NCBI RefSeq assembly: GCF_006149045.1
Contig: NZ_VBSN01000027.1
Coordinates: forward strand, 310,001 to 374,000
DNA: 64,000 nucleotides
Reading direction: 5' to 3'
Origin: Dyadobacter flavalbus
GTDB taxonomy: Bacteria > Bacteroidota > Bacteroidia > Cytophagales > Spirosomataceae
The notes under the pieces were generated by a model that saw only the letters and a program-made list of their open reading frames with translations, was not told the DNA's origin and did no database searches. Shown here in pieces: positions 1-8,381 of this stretch; positions within the stretch are counted from its first letter, which is position 1, and each line of letters starts with the position of its first letter. The position numbers and the translations under genes were made by a program.

Positions 1-1197
1 GACTGTTTCCATGATTTCCATTCCATAAAACAATGCAAACACAATGCCTTCCTGCGAAGCGCGTGCCCAGTGGCTTAATCCATGACGGCTGAAATGCAGT
101 CCTTTAAAACTGCTGCCCGGATCCTGATTTTCCAGCATGCGTTCTGCGCCGTTTCCGAAAGGAAGACAAAGCAGCCCGGCTGAGCCGACCGGTGACTGTG
201 CTGCAAGATGATTGATTTCAGGGTAAGACAAGTTTCCGCTTAATAACGCGTTTCGCATCCATCCGTTCAGGCTTCCGGTTCCGTTCACACAAAGCAGAAC
301 ACCGTAACGCGCAGCTTCTGATAATGGATTTACATGTAAAAAAGTATTGACTCTGGATTTCGGGTCAAACTTGATCTGATCACTTACGCCGTAAACAACC
401 CCGGAAGTTCCGGCCGTTGCAGCTACTTCACCGGGTTCCAGAACATTCAGTGAAAAAGCATTGTTTGGCTGGTCTCCGGCTCTGTAAGTAACGGGTATTC
501 CGGCACGTAATCCAAGTTCAGCAGCAGCAGTTACTGTTACAAAGCCCTGTTCACTGAATGTCGGCAGAACTTCCGGCAGGATCTGCGGGTCAAACCCGAA
601 ATGGCTGAACAGGAAATCTGCCGGTCTTTTATTGATATAGTCCCAGAAAATGCCTTCGGAAAGTCCGGACGGCGTTGTTACAATATGGCCTGTCATTCTG
701 GCTGCAAGGTAATCACCTGGAAGCATGAACTTGTGCACTTTTGCATACACTTCCGGTTCATTCTGCTTTACCCATCCCAGTTTGGAGGCTGTAAAGTTCC
801 CCGGTGAATTCAGCAAATGCGGTAAAATGTATTCTTCTCCCAATGCTTCCATAGCCTGATTGCCGACTTCCACTGCACGGCTGTCGCACCAGATAATGGA
901 AGGACGCAGTACATTCATATCTTTATCAACTACAACAAGGCCATGCATCTGGTACGAAATCCCGATCGCACCGACTTCTTCCGGAGCAACTGAAGACTTA
1001 TTCATGACAGCCTGTGATGCCAGGCAGGCATTTTCCCACCATAATTCCGGCTGCTGTTCGGCAAATCCGGGTTTTGGAGCGGAAATGGTCATTTCCCTTT
1101 CAGGATAAAAGGCAGAAGCGACGACTGAGCCGGAATCTGCGTGAATCAAACAAGCTTTAACTGACGAACTGCCTAAATCAAATCCAAGGAAATACAT
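1..1197 (-). CDS. xylB: Xylulokinase, FGGY family (3' end outside window)
   Basis: This kinase phosphorylates D-xylulose to xylulose-5-phosphate in the cytoplasm, feeding xylose into the pentose phosphate pathway. The 399 codons visible open with MYFLGFDLGSSSVKACLI, the FGGY phosphate-1 loop. MHG follows near residue 84, a substrate-contact motif of xylulokinases. AGDQPNNA places the catalytic-base Asp at about residue 242, and TAGTSGVV follows as the second phosphate loop. The family runs to about 490-500 residues, so roughly 100 C-terminal residues lie beyond base 1. The ATG at 1195-1197 is the only start that includes the glycine-rich loop. A perfect 21-bp palindrome lies 78 bp upstream. 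Another FGGY substrate cannot be fully excluded, but the N-terminal half reads as the Bacteroidota xylulokinase type. Confidence 0.88.
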   Translation of the reverse strand, partial: MYFLGFDLGSSSVKACLIHADSGSVVASAFYPEREMTISAPKPGFAEQQPELWWENACLASQAVMNKSSVAPEEVGAIGISYQMHGLVVVDKDMNVLRPSIIWCDSRAVEVGNQAMEALGEEYILPHLLNSPGNFTASKLGWVKQNEPEVYAKVHKFMLPGDYLAARMTGHIVTTPSGLSEGIFWDYINKRPADFLFSHFGFDPQILPEVLPTFSEQGFVTVTAAAELGLRAGIPVTYRAGDQPNNAFSLNVLEPGEVAATAGTSGVVYGVSDQIKFDPKSRVNTFLHVNPLSEAARYGVLLCVNGTGSLNGWMRNALLSGNLSYPEINHLAAQSPVGSAGLLCLPFGNGAERMLENQDPGSSFKGLHFSRHGLSHWARASQEGIVFALFYGMEIMETV

Positions 1198-1274
1198 TTT
1201 GAAATGCTTTAATTGTTTAAATATAAGTGCTGAAAAGTACAAAATTGATCAAATAATTTCATAAAAAATATTGT

Positions 1275-1295
1275 TAAGTGTAATATTTACACTTA
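1275..1295. promoter_or_regulatory. 21-bp perfect palindrome, candidate operator of xylB
   Basis: TAAGTGTAA and TTACACTTA are exact inverted repeats around a TAT centre. The site lies in the 290-bp divergent region between xylB (minus) and the M28 peptidase (plus), 78 bp from the xylB start. Its symmetry and place suit binding by a dimeric repressor. Which regulator binds is not visible, as no regulator gene adjoins it in the window. The rest of 1198-1487 is AT-rich; TTTG at 1390 and TAATTTG at 1410 are only a weak promoter match for the peptidase gene. Confidence 0.5.
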
Positions 1296-1487
1296 TCTGA
1301 CTTTCAGAAATCTGTCAAATTTGAGTTTATTTTTCTCCCGCCATTTTCTTGTAGAAAAGATTCTGTATTTTAATTAACACATTGAAACCTTTGGAATCAT
1401 TTTAGGACCTAATTTGTGTTTATCTTGCAGTAACTTCCATATAGTTTTCAAAAATTAATAAGTAACACGCGTCCTTAATCGGGTATT

Positions 1488-2951
1488 ATGAAAAAAGTTG
1501 TACAAATCTTTTTATTTAGTGGATTTATTGTTTTGTTCGCCGGGTTCCGTGTCAGTGATAAAAATTGGGAAAAGCAATTTTCAAGAATAGATAACGAAGT
1601 CAGAAAGAACAGCAAAGCTTACGCCACGCTGGGCGAAGCAACCAAAAGCATCGGGCACCGCCTGACGGGAAGTGTCAACGGAGAACATGCAGAAGATTAT
1701 GCATTCAAGCTCCTTAAAAGTTACGGGTTTAAAGATGTCGTTTTTCAGCCTTTTGAAGTGGAGGCATGGATGCGCGATACGGTAACTTTGTCCGTTGCAC
1801 CCGGCAGCAGCGATAATTTCCGGGAAGTTCCTGTTGTTTCACTGGCGCACTCTCCGGTAGAATCCAATCTTCAGGGTGAAATCGTAGACGTTGGCAATGG
1901 TCTGGAAGAAGATTTCGAGGCCGCAAAGGAGATGGTAAAGGGCAAAGTTGTACTCGCCAATATCAATCTTGTCGGCGTTACGGACAGGAAAAATCTGCAC
2001 AGATCAGAAAAGACAGCATTGGCTATTAAATATGGTGCAACCGGCGTGATTATGGTCAACGGTGCCCCGGGCAAAATCCTGCTGACCGGAACGGCTTCCG
2101 TAACAGGTGCAATCATTTCCATTCCTGCCGTTTGTATTTCCAACGAAAGCGGCGCAGAGCTCAGAAAATGGCTGAAAGAAGAAGGCCCGCTGGAAGCACA
2201 TATCAACATGCATAACATTTCGAAGCCCATCAAGGCCAGAAATGTCATTGCAACGCTGAAAGGAAAATCAAACGAAAAAGTTATTATCGGAGGCCATCTG
2301 GATTCGTGGGACCTGGCGACAGGCGCTATTGACAACGGAATCGGTTCTTTTGCCGTTCTGGACATTGCAAGAACGTTTAAAGCATTGAAAGTAAAACCGG
2401 AGCGCACGATCCAGTTTGTGTTGTTCATGGGAGAGGAGCAGGGCCTTCTGGGATCCAAGCATTTTGTGAATGAACTGAAAAAATCAGGGGAAATTGACAA
2501 GGTAAGTTACATGATGAACCTTGATATGACCAACGATCCGAAAGGTGTGAATGCTTTTGGAAGAACGGAAATGAACGAATTCTTTACAAGCGTTGGCAAT
2601 GCCATTCATCAGGTTGATCAGAGTTTTAAAAATGAAGCAGCGAACCGCGCCGGGCTTCATAGTGACCATCAGCCATTTATGCTGGAAGGCGTTCCGATTG
2701 CCGGTCTGTCGGGGCATCTTGACCCGGAAGTTCTTCAGTGCTATCATGCAGATTGTGATGATTTTAGTCTGGTGAACAAGGAGCAGTTTGAAAATACGGT
2801 CCGGATTGCTTCCATGTATCTGTATGCACTTTCCAATACGGACAAGCTGGCTGTCAAAAAGCTTTCGGACGAGAAGACGCGTGATTTCCTGATTTCGCAA
2901 GGGCTGAAAGAGGAACTTGTAATTGGTCAGGAATGGCGCTGGGAGCAGTAG
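1488..2951 (+). CDS. Secreted M28-family zinc metallopeptidase with PA domain
   Basis: Predicted exported di-zinc aminopeptidase or carboxypeptidase related to the carboxypeptidase Q/PGCP branch of M28, which trims peptides. The 487-residue protein begins with a signal peptide (MKKVVQIFLFSGFIVLFAGF). Residues about 115-235 form a protease-associated domain (VKGKVVLANINLVG; IKYGATGVIMVNG). The catalytic domain follows: HLDSWD at 270-275, IDNG with Asp282, GEEQG with Glu316-Glu317, NLDM with Asp346, and CYHADCDD with His420. These are the expected metal ligands and general base. It stands alone after a 290-bp gap, and ispE begins 44 bp downstream. The substrate cannot be read from the sequence. 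Confidence 0.9.
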   Translation: MKKVVQIFLFSGFIVLFAGFRVSDKNWEKQFSRIDNEVRKNSKAYATLGEATKSIGHRLTGSVNGEHAEDYAFKLLKSYGFKDVVFQPFEVEAWMRDTVTLSVAPGSSDNFREVPVVSLAHSPVESNLQGEIVDVGNGLEEDFEAAKEMVKGKVVLANINLVGVTDRKNLHRSEKTALAIKYGATGVIMVNGAPGKILLTGTASVTGAIISIPAVCISNESGAELRKWLKEEGPLEAHINMHNISKPIKARNVIATLKGKSNEKVIIGGHLDSWDLATGAIDNGIGSFAVLDIARTFKALKVKPERTIQFVLFMGEEQGLLGSKHFVNELKKSGEIDKVSYMMNLDMTNDPKGVNAFGRTEMNEFFTSVGNAIHQVDQSFKNEAANRAGLHSDHQPFMLEGVPIAGLSGHLDPEVLQCYHADCDDFSLVNKEQFENTVRIASMYLYALSNTDKLAVKKLSDEKTRDFLISQGLKEELVIGQEWRWEQ

Positions 2952-2995
2952 TTTTTATTTAAAACCTCTAAATTGCAGTCAAAATCTTGACTGCA

Positions 2996-3805
2996 ATGAT
3001 TGTATTTCCAAATGCAAAAATCAACATTGGCCTGAACATTGTTGAGAAAAGACCGGACGGTTACCATAATATTGAATCCTGCTTTTACCCGGTCGGTTGG
3101 TCGGATGCGCTGGAGATTACGGTAGCCGATCATTTTGATTTTCAGTCTGACGGAATTGCCATTCCTGGAAACAATGCGGATAATCTTTGTGTGAAGGCAT
3201 ATAACATGCTTGCAGCGGATTATGCGCTGCCGCCCGTTCAGATGCACTTGTTGAAAGCCGTTCCGATCGGTGCAGGGCTGGGCGGCGGTTCATCGGACGC
3301 CGCTTTTGCCATTAAAGCTTTGGATCAGCAGTTTAACCTCAAAATTTCTTTTGAAAAACAACTGGATTACGCACGTAGATTAGGAAGCGATTGTGCTTTT
3401 TTCATTCTTAACAAACCGGCATATTGTTTTGAAAAAGGGGACCGGTTTGAGGAAATTGATCTGAAACTGCAGGGAAAATGGATTGTGATGGTAAATCCGG
3501 GCATACATATTTCAACAATTGAAGCCTATGCAGGAATAAATCCGCAACCTGGCCGTTCAGATTTACGTAATGTATTGCAACAGCCCGTATCAAAGTGGAA
3601 AGATCAGGTTAAAAATGATTTTGAAGCAACGCTTTTCTTAAAATATCCTCTTTTACAAAAGATTAAAGACGATTTATACGAATCCGGTGCAGCTTACGCA
3701 GCCATGAGCGGCTCCGGCTCAACACTTTACGGGATTTTTGAGAAGGAAAAAGATTTAGAAAAACATTTTAGTAAATTTAAAGTCTGGCAAGGTTTTCTAA
3801 GCTGA
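2996..3805 (+). CDS. ispE: 4-diphosphocytidyl-2-C-methyl-D-erythritol kinase
   Basis: IspE is the GHMP kinase that phosphorylates CDP-ME at its 2-hydroxyl in the non-mevalonate (MEP) isoprenoid pathway. The sequence shows PNAKINIGLNI at the N-terminus, the ATP loop PIGAGLGGGSSDAAFA near residues 85-100, and the C-terminal GHMP motif GSGSTLYG. At 269 residues it is of normal length. I start it at the ATG at 2996 because MIVFPNAKINIG fits the family start; a TTG three codons upstream is in frame but less likely. It stands 44 bp after the peptidase gene and 42 bp before the oxidase-like gene, so read-through is possible, but no functional link is evident. Confidence 0.93.
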   Translation: MIVFPNAKINIGLNIVEKRPDGYHNIESCFYPVGWSDALEITVADHFDFQSDGIAIPGNNADNLCVKAYNMLAADYALPPVQMHLLKAVPIGAGLGGGSSDAAFAIKALDQQFNLKISFEKQLDYARRLGSDCAFFILNKPAYCFEKGDRFEEIDLKLQGKWIVMVNPGIHISTIEAYAGINPQPGRSDLRNVLQQPVSKWKDQVKNDFEATLFLKYPLLQKIKDDLYESGAAYAAMSGSGSTLYGIFEKEKDLEKHFSKFKVWQGFLS

Positions 3806-3847
3806 AATGGCGCTCTGGCCAGGTGAAAGCAGAACAAAGTTAGAAAA

Positions 3848-4501
3848 ATGGCCAGTTGTTTAAACTTGCTTAAAAACGGAAATAAAAAAATGAGCTTAAA
3901 ACCTACAACTAAAACAAAGGAAAATCCTTTTACAAAGCGGCGTGAGCCTCTTGGCTTCATGCTTTGGCTGGGCGTTGCGGGCAGCTCACTTCTGTTTACT
4001 TCTATTTTCATCATTTTCCTTGTCCGCATGCACAAGGAAATCGGCCATCTGATTGTACTTCCCGATATGTTCTGGCTGAGTACGCTGGTGATTTTATTCA
4101 GCAGTATCACGCTGCATGAAGCCAATCTTGCCTTTGTAAACGAGCGGTTTCTGCATTACCGCGTTTTTCTGGGCATAACGCTGCTTTTAGGCATAACGTT
4201 TATTTTATTACAGGCCGGCGGCTGGGCGGAAATGATTAATTCAGGTGTTTTTAACAACGCCAATACTTCTGCCGGTTTTATATATCTGCTTACGGGACTG
4301 CACCTTATTCACATTGCGGCCGGTGTAATTTATCTGCTTCACCTGTTCCGCAAAGCCATTAAAAACAGATCTTATGTGGATTCGTTCGTATACAGCGTAA
4401 ATCCTCCCAACCGACTGCGTATCAAGCTGCTTACGCGTTACTGGCATTTTACCGGTGCGCTCTGGCTTGTCGTTTTTCTTTTTATTATTATTATTTACTG
4501 A
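3848..4501 (+). CDS. Cytochrome c oxidase subunit III-like membrane protein
   Basis: Small heme-copper oxidase subunit III homologue of the inner membrane, 217 residues. Five hydrophobic helices are visible: GFMLWLGVAGSSLLFTSIFI, the DMFWLSTLVILFSSITLHEA segment, the VFLGITLLLGITFILLQ segment, AGFIYLLTGLHLIHIAAGVI, and the C-terminal WHFTGALWLVVFLFIIIIY. The motif WHFTGALW at the end and LTGLHLIHI before it are typical of subunit III. No other oxidase subunits adjoin it, so it may be an orphan paralogue of the main oxidase operon or part of an alternative assembly. The first ATG adds 14 poorly conserved residues; a second ATG at 3890 (MSLKPTTKTKENPF) is an equally plausible start. Confidence 0.8.
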   Translation: MASCLNLLKNGNKKMSLKPTTKTKENPFTKRREPLGFMLWLGVAGSSLLFTSIFIIFLVRMHKEIGHLIVLPDMFWLSTLVILFSSITLHEANLAFVNERFLHYRVFLGITLLLGITFILLQAGGWAEMINSGVFNNANTSAGFIYLLTGLHLIHIAAGVIYLLHLFRKAIKNRSYVDSFVYSVNPPNRLRIKLLTRYWHFTGALWLVVFLFIIIIY

Positions 4502-4563
4502 GGTTTCCGGCTTTTGATTTCGGGTTACTGAAATAACAGATCATTGATCGGTATTTACTTGAC

Positions 4564-6141
4564 TTATTTTTTCAGAATCTTGAATTCCACACGCCGGTTG
4601 CGCTGCTGGCCTTCGGGTGTATCATTTTTGGCTACAGGAACCGTTTCACCATAACCTTTGCTGGCCACGCGGTCGGGTTCAATGCCTTTTCCAATCAGAT
4701 ATTCCCTTACCGAATCTGCACGGTCCTGAGAAAGTTTCAGGTTGAATTCGTCGCTGCCGGTATTATCCGTATGTCCGCCCAGCTCGATGGTCAGCGTTTT
4801 ATTTTCTGTCATGGAAAGCGCAATGCGGTTCAGTTCCGGAAATGACTCGCTGTTTAACGTGGATTTTCCTGTTGCAAAGAAAATATTGTTGAGCCTTACA
4901 ATCTGGCCTTCTTCAATCGGGATCAGTTTAAGCGATTTGTTCGCAATCTCCTTGAATCCTTTTTCCCCGTTGTTTGTTGAGTCCGTCAGGTCAATGTTTT
5001 CTCCTTCCGCAATAAAATCCGGCGCAACGGCCCGCCAGCTGTATTTCTGGCCATAAGGGAGTACAATTTTGTATTCTCCGGTAGCCGGGTTGGTCGTTGC
5101 AGTTCCAACTTCTTCACCGTCCGCCAGGTTTTCATAAATAATGGTTGCTTCCACAGGCTTTCCTGTTTTGGAGTTGATCACTTTTCCGCTGACCATCACA
5201 ACGGGATCAGCAGTTGGAACGCTGGCAACCGGTGCTTCGGTAGAATCCTCCGGGGCCGGTTTCGGGCTGAGATTGTAACGGACAACATCGCCTTTTCCCT
5301 CGGTTTCTTTAAACGAAGTCATATAAGCATAATCGCCCAGTGCAGAAATCGTGTAATAAGCGTCATATCCGTCCGAATTGATGGCCGGGCCGAGATTAAC
5401 GGGCTTGCTCCATCTTTTCCATGTTTTATCAATCCGCTTGCTGAAATAAATGTCATTGCTTCCCAATCCGCCTTTACGGTCGCTTGAAAAATAAATCGTT
5501 ACGCCGTCCGGCGCCAGAAAAGGCGTTGTTTCGGTAAATTCTTCGGTATTGATTTCCGGACCGAGATTCAGCGGTTTCGTCCATGTTCCGTCTTTCTGTT
5601 TGAAACTGACATACATATCATCGACCTTGCTGTTCTTTTTTTCACTAAAAGACATCACCAGCACTTTTCCATCGGTTGAAAGGTACCCACAGTCAAACTG
5701 GCCTTTGCTGATTTTGGAATAGCCCGGAATATCCAGTTTGTTGGGCGCGCCCCAGCCGCGCGACGTTTTTTTACTCGTCGAAAATCCTCTGGTTTCATAA
5801 ACTCCGTTCTTGTACGCACCTTTAAGCAAAAGCGTATTTCCATCCGGCGTAATGCTGTAAAGGCTGTTATAATCCTCTTTGTTGAGCGGAGGCGGAAGCC
5901 GGCGGGCCGGAGTCCATTTGTCGTTTTTAAGCTCCGAAAACCAGATATCCTGGCTTCCTTTGGCTCCATGCGTATTCTGCGGATGGCTGATCCTTGAAAA
6001 ATAGATCGTTTTCCCGTCCGGAGAAATGATCGGGCTTATTTCATTGAATTCCGTATTTACTGTTTTTCCCAGATTTTCCAGCTGCGCATAAACGCGTGCA
6101 GAAAGGAGAAACATACAAGTTAAAAGTAATGAAATACGCAT
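4564..6141 (-). CDS. OmpA-family protein with PD40 propeller and CarboxypepD-like domain
   Basis: Exported envelope protein of 525 residues that probably tethers the outer membrane to peptidoglycan. In order: signal peptide ending at VYAQ (about residue 19); four to five PD40/WD40-like blades (ISPDGKTIYFSR; SITPDGNTLLLKG; FLAPDGVTIYFSSDRKGG) over about residues 35-285; a short Pro/Ala/Glu-rich linker; a CarboxypepD regulatory-like domain (VSGKVINSKTGKPVEATI) about 313-400; and a C-terminal OmpA domain about 415-525. The OmpA peptidoglycan-binding motif GGHTDNTGSDEFNLKLSQDRA and the closing QRNRRVEF are intact. This three-part architecture is common in Bacteroidota, including proteins linked to type IX secretion, but no T9SS gene is nearby. 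It lies 52 bp after the LOG gene on the same strand, so it may be the last gene of that transcript. Confidence 0.9.
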   Translation of the reverse strand: MRISLLLTCMFLLSARVYAQLENLGKTVNTEFNEISPIISPDGKTIYFSRISHPQNTHGAKGSQDIWFSELKNDKWTPARRLPPPLNKEDYNSLYSITPDGNTLLLKGAYKNGVYETRGFSTSKKTSRGWGAPNKLDIPGYSKISKGQFDCGYLSTDGKVLVMSFSEKKNSKVDDMYVSFKQKDGTWTKPLNLGPEINTEEFTETTPFLAPDGVTIYFSSDRKGGLGSNDIYFSKRIDKTWKRWSKPVNLGPAINSDGYDAYYTISALGDYAYMTSFKETEGKGDVVRYNLSPKPAPEDSTEAPVASVPTADPVVMVSGKVINSKTGKPVEATIIYENLADGEEVGTATTNPATGEYKIVLPYGQKYSWRAVAPDFIAEGENIDLTDSTNNGEKGFKEIANKSLKLIPIEEGQIVRLNNIFFATGKSTLNSESFPELNRIALSMTENKTLTIELGGHTDNTGSDEFNLKLSQDRADSVREYLIGKGIEPDRVASKGYGETVPVAKNDTPEGQQRNRRVEFKILKK

Positions 6142-6193
6142 TGCTTTGGAAGAGTATTTTAGTGTGGAGAAGCGGCTGTCAATGCTTCGTTAA

Positions 6194-6790
6194 TTATTTA
6201 TTGTCTATGTATAACGAGTTATCCAGCGGCTTATTTTCCGGACTTGCAAGTCGGAAAGCTTCCATTTTTTCCAGCAGTGTTACCGGATCAGCAGCCACGA
6301 CCAGAAGATCACGGTTTGCTGCGTGCAAAAATCCTTCTTCAACCATTTTGTCCAGTTGCAGAAGCAGCAAATCGTAATAGCCGTTTATGTTCAGCAAGCC
6401 GACCGGGCCATTAAAAATACGCAGCTGCGACCAGGTAAGAATTTCAAACAGTTCATCAAACGTGCCGTATCCGCCCGGAAGCGCTATGACACCGTCGGAT
6501 AAAGAAACCATTTTAGCTTTGCGCTCGTGCATGGTATCCACAAAATGAAGCTCGGTCAGAGTCTTGTGCGCTACTTCCAGCTTGGCCAGAAAATTGGGTA
6601 TAATGCCCGTAACCGAGCCGTTGTTGACCATGGCGCCGTCTGCAACGCGTCCCATCAAGCCCATGTTTCCGCCTCCGTAAACAAGTTTTATATTTCTTCT
6701 GGCAAGTTCTTCACCAAGTGCATACGCGGATTCTGCATAAACCGGCTTGTTTCCGTGGTTTGAACCACAATATACTACAATAGATTGCAT
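6194..6790 (-). CDS. LOG-family protein (TIGR00730, cytokinin-type phosphoribohydrolase fold)
   Basis: A 198-residue Rossmann-fold protein of the LOG family, which hydrolyses nucleoside 5'-monophosphates to base and ribose-5-phosphate; many members are mislabelled lysine decarboxylase. The active-site motif PGGYGTFDELFEILTW is present, and YGGGNMGLMG forms the phosphate-binding loop. The start is set at the ATG at 6788-6790 (MQSIVVYCGS), which begins the first beta strand. The open frame extends upstream into mpl, but those 42 residues resemble no LOG protein and overlap the mpl 3' end. The gene follows mpl after 35 bp on the same strand. The substrate is not evident. Confidence 0.88.
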   Translation of the reverse strand: MQSIVVYCGSNHGNKPVYAESAYALGEELARRNIKLVYGGGNMGLMGRVADGAMVNNGSVTGIIPNFLAKLEVAHKTLTELHFVDTMHERKAKMVSLSDGVIALPGGYGTFDELFEILTWSQLRIFNGPVGLLNINGYYDLLLLQLDKMVEEGFLHAANRDLLVVAADPVTLLEKMEAFRLASPENKPLDNSLYIDNK

Positions 6791-6825
6791 GAAATGCTTG
6801 TTTGAAGTGGAATATAGGGCATATA

Positions 6826-8211
6826 TCAGAATGCAAGAATTTCTTCGGAAAGTTTTTTCAGATCTGTATCGCCGAATGTGCCTGAACTCATCATCAGCAA
6901 ATTGGCATTTTCCCATTTGAGAGATTTAAGAAAATCGGTCAGTTCTGCCGAGTCTGTAAATACTTTCAGGTCATCTCTTTTAAAAGCTGCCCGGATTTCT
7001 TCTTCGGTAATGGATTCAAGCCGTTTGTGTTCCAGTGTCTGAGGATTGTAATAAACAACCGCGATATCGGCAGCATTCAGCTTTCTGCGGTATTGTTTTA
7101 AAAATGTCTTGTTCAAACTGCTGAACGTATGCAGTTCCGCGCAGGCAATCAAAGTCCGTTCCGGAAACTGCTCTTTCAACGCACCTGTTGTCGCCTCCAC
7201 TTTGGAAGGCGCATGCGCAAAGTCGCGGTAAATATTCACAGTAGCTTTGCTGCCGAGCAGTTCCAGCCTTTTGGAAGCGCCTTTGAAAGTTTGTATAGCC
7301 GAGTAAAATTCTTCATCCGTAATGCCGAGGCGTTCACAAACGGCCCGTGCACCGCTGATGTTTTTCATATTATGGTTCCCGAAAACAAGAACCGGCACTT
7401 CACCGAGTTCGGCTGTAACAAGAATTGTCTTGCCGTCAACAACTTTATAAGGGTGCGCGTTATAGGAAGTACTGACTACATCCGGCCGTTCTTTCCGTCC
7501 GATTACGTCCAGCATATCGTCTGTTTCATCAAAAATGATGGCTCCCGCTTTCGGAAGCGAATCGGCCAGCAGTTCAAACTGCTTCACATAAGATTCCCAC
7601 GTCGGGAACACATTGTAATGATCCCATGCAATGCCGCTGATGAGTGCAATATGCGGTTGATAATGCATGAATTTCGGCGTCGGGTCTAGCGGAGAAGTAA
7701 AATATTCGTCGCCTTCAATCACGATCAAAGGTGCATTTTCCGATAATTTCACCATGTTGTCAAATCCTTCGATCTGAGCGCCCACCAGATAATTAAACAC
7801 ACGGTTGTTGTAGTTCAGTACGTGGAGGATCATGGAAGTAATTGTCGTTTTTCCATGACTTCCGGCTATCACCACGCGCTGTTTATGCTGGCTTTGTTCA
7901 AAAATATATTCCGGATAGGAATAAACCTTGATTCCGAGTTCTCTGGCTTTTGCAAGTTCCGGATTATCCTGGCGTGCATGCATTCCAAGGATTACCGCTT
8001 CCAGATCGGCCGTTATTTTTTCAGGAAACCATCCGGTAATGGCCGGAAGAAGATCATACTTGGCAAGGCGGCCGGCAGAAGGCTCATAAATTTCATCATC
8101 GGAGCCGCTGACCAGAAACCCTTTCAGATGAAGTTCAATGGCAAGGTTATGCATGACGCTGCCGCCAATAGAAATGAAATGTATTTTATGCAAAGATGAA
8201 ATCTGACCCAT
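6826..8211 (-). CDS. mpl: UDP-N-acetylmuramate:tripeptide ligase, Mur ligase family
   Basis: Mpl-type peptidoglycan recycling ligase, which joins recovered L-Ala-gamma-D-Glu-meso-DAP tripeptide to UDP-MurNAc using ATP in the cytoplasm. The 461-residue protein has the N-terminal UDP-binding fold (HFISIGGSVMHNLAIEL, where other Mur ligases have the GxGG loop), the Mur P-loop GSHGKTT at 117-123, the central-domain motif VIEGDEYFTS, and a C-terminal ligase domain with YRDFAHAPSKVEAT. This HAPSK arrangement and the long N-terminal domain separate Mpl from MurC. It has its own promoter (8237-8267) and is followed closely by the LOG gene. Confidence 0.88.
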   Translation of the reverse strand: MGQISSLHKIHFISIGGSVMHNLAIELHLKGFLVSGSDDEIYEPSAGRLAKYDLLPAITGWFPEKITADLEAVILGMHARQDNPELAKARELGIKVYSYPEYIFEQSQHKQRVVIAGSHGKTTITSMILHVLNYNNRVFNYLVGAQIEGFDNMVKLSENAPLIVIEGDEYFTSPLDPTPKFMHYQPHIALISGIAWDHYNVFPTWESYVKQFELLADSLPKAGAIIFDETDDMLDVIGRKERPDVVSTSYNAHPYKVVDGKTILVTAELGEVPVLVFGNHNMKNISGARAVCERLGITDEEFYSAIQTFKGASKRLELLGSKATVNIYRDFAHAPSKVEATTGALKEQFPERTLIACAELHTFSSLNKTFLKQYRRKLNAADIAVVYYNPQTLEHKRLESITEEEIRAAFKRDDLKVFTDSAELTDFLKSLKWENANLLMMSSGTFGDTDLKKLSEEILAF

Positions 8212-8236
8212 TTATAAAGTTTAGCTGTTTCCGGGC

Positions 8237-8267
8237 GAAAGTTAGCAAGAATTGATCTTTAGGCAAA
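8237..8267 (-). promoter_or_regulatory. Promoter of mpl, Bacteroidota type
   Basis: Read on the minus strand, TTTG (8264-8267) is followed by exactly 19 nt and TAACTTTC (8237-8244), one base off the Bacteroidota -7 consensus TAnnTTTG at the usual spacing. The mpl ATG lies about 25 bp downstream. The match was found by eye; no transcript data are available. Confidence 0.6.
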
Positions 8268-8328
8268 TTACGCGGTACCCGCTTTTGATATTGTCGGGCT
8301 TGTATAAAGAATAAAGGGATATGAAACC

Positions 8329-8360
8329 AAATGCGCCGGTATATGCATACAGGCGCATTT
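8329..8360 (-). terminator. Hairpin terminator after ettA
   Basis: AAATGCGCC (8329-8337) and GGCGCATTT (8352-8360) form a perfect 9-bp stem with a 14-nt loop, 22 bp past the ettA stop codon. Only a short T-rich run (TTTGGTTT on the minus strand) follows, so it is a moderate intrinsic terminator. It separates ettA from the mpl promoter. Confidence 0.55.
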
Positions 8361-8381
8361 GACAAAAATTCTTTTGACGGC

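Noticed and set aside
6791-6916. Upstream extension of the LOG protein
   Set aside because: The 42 extra residues overlap the mpl 3' end in another frame and resemble no LOG protein; the ATG at 6788-6790 fits the family start.
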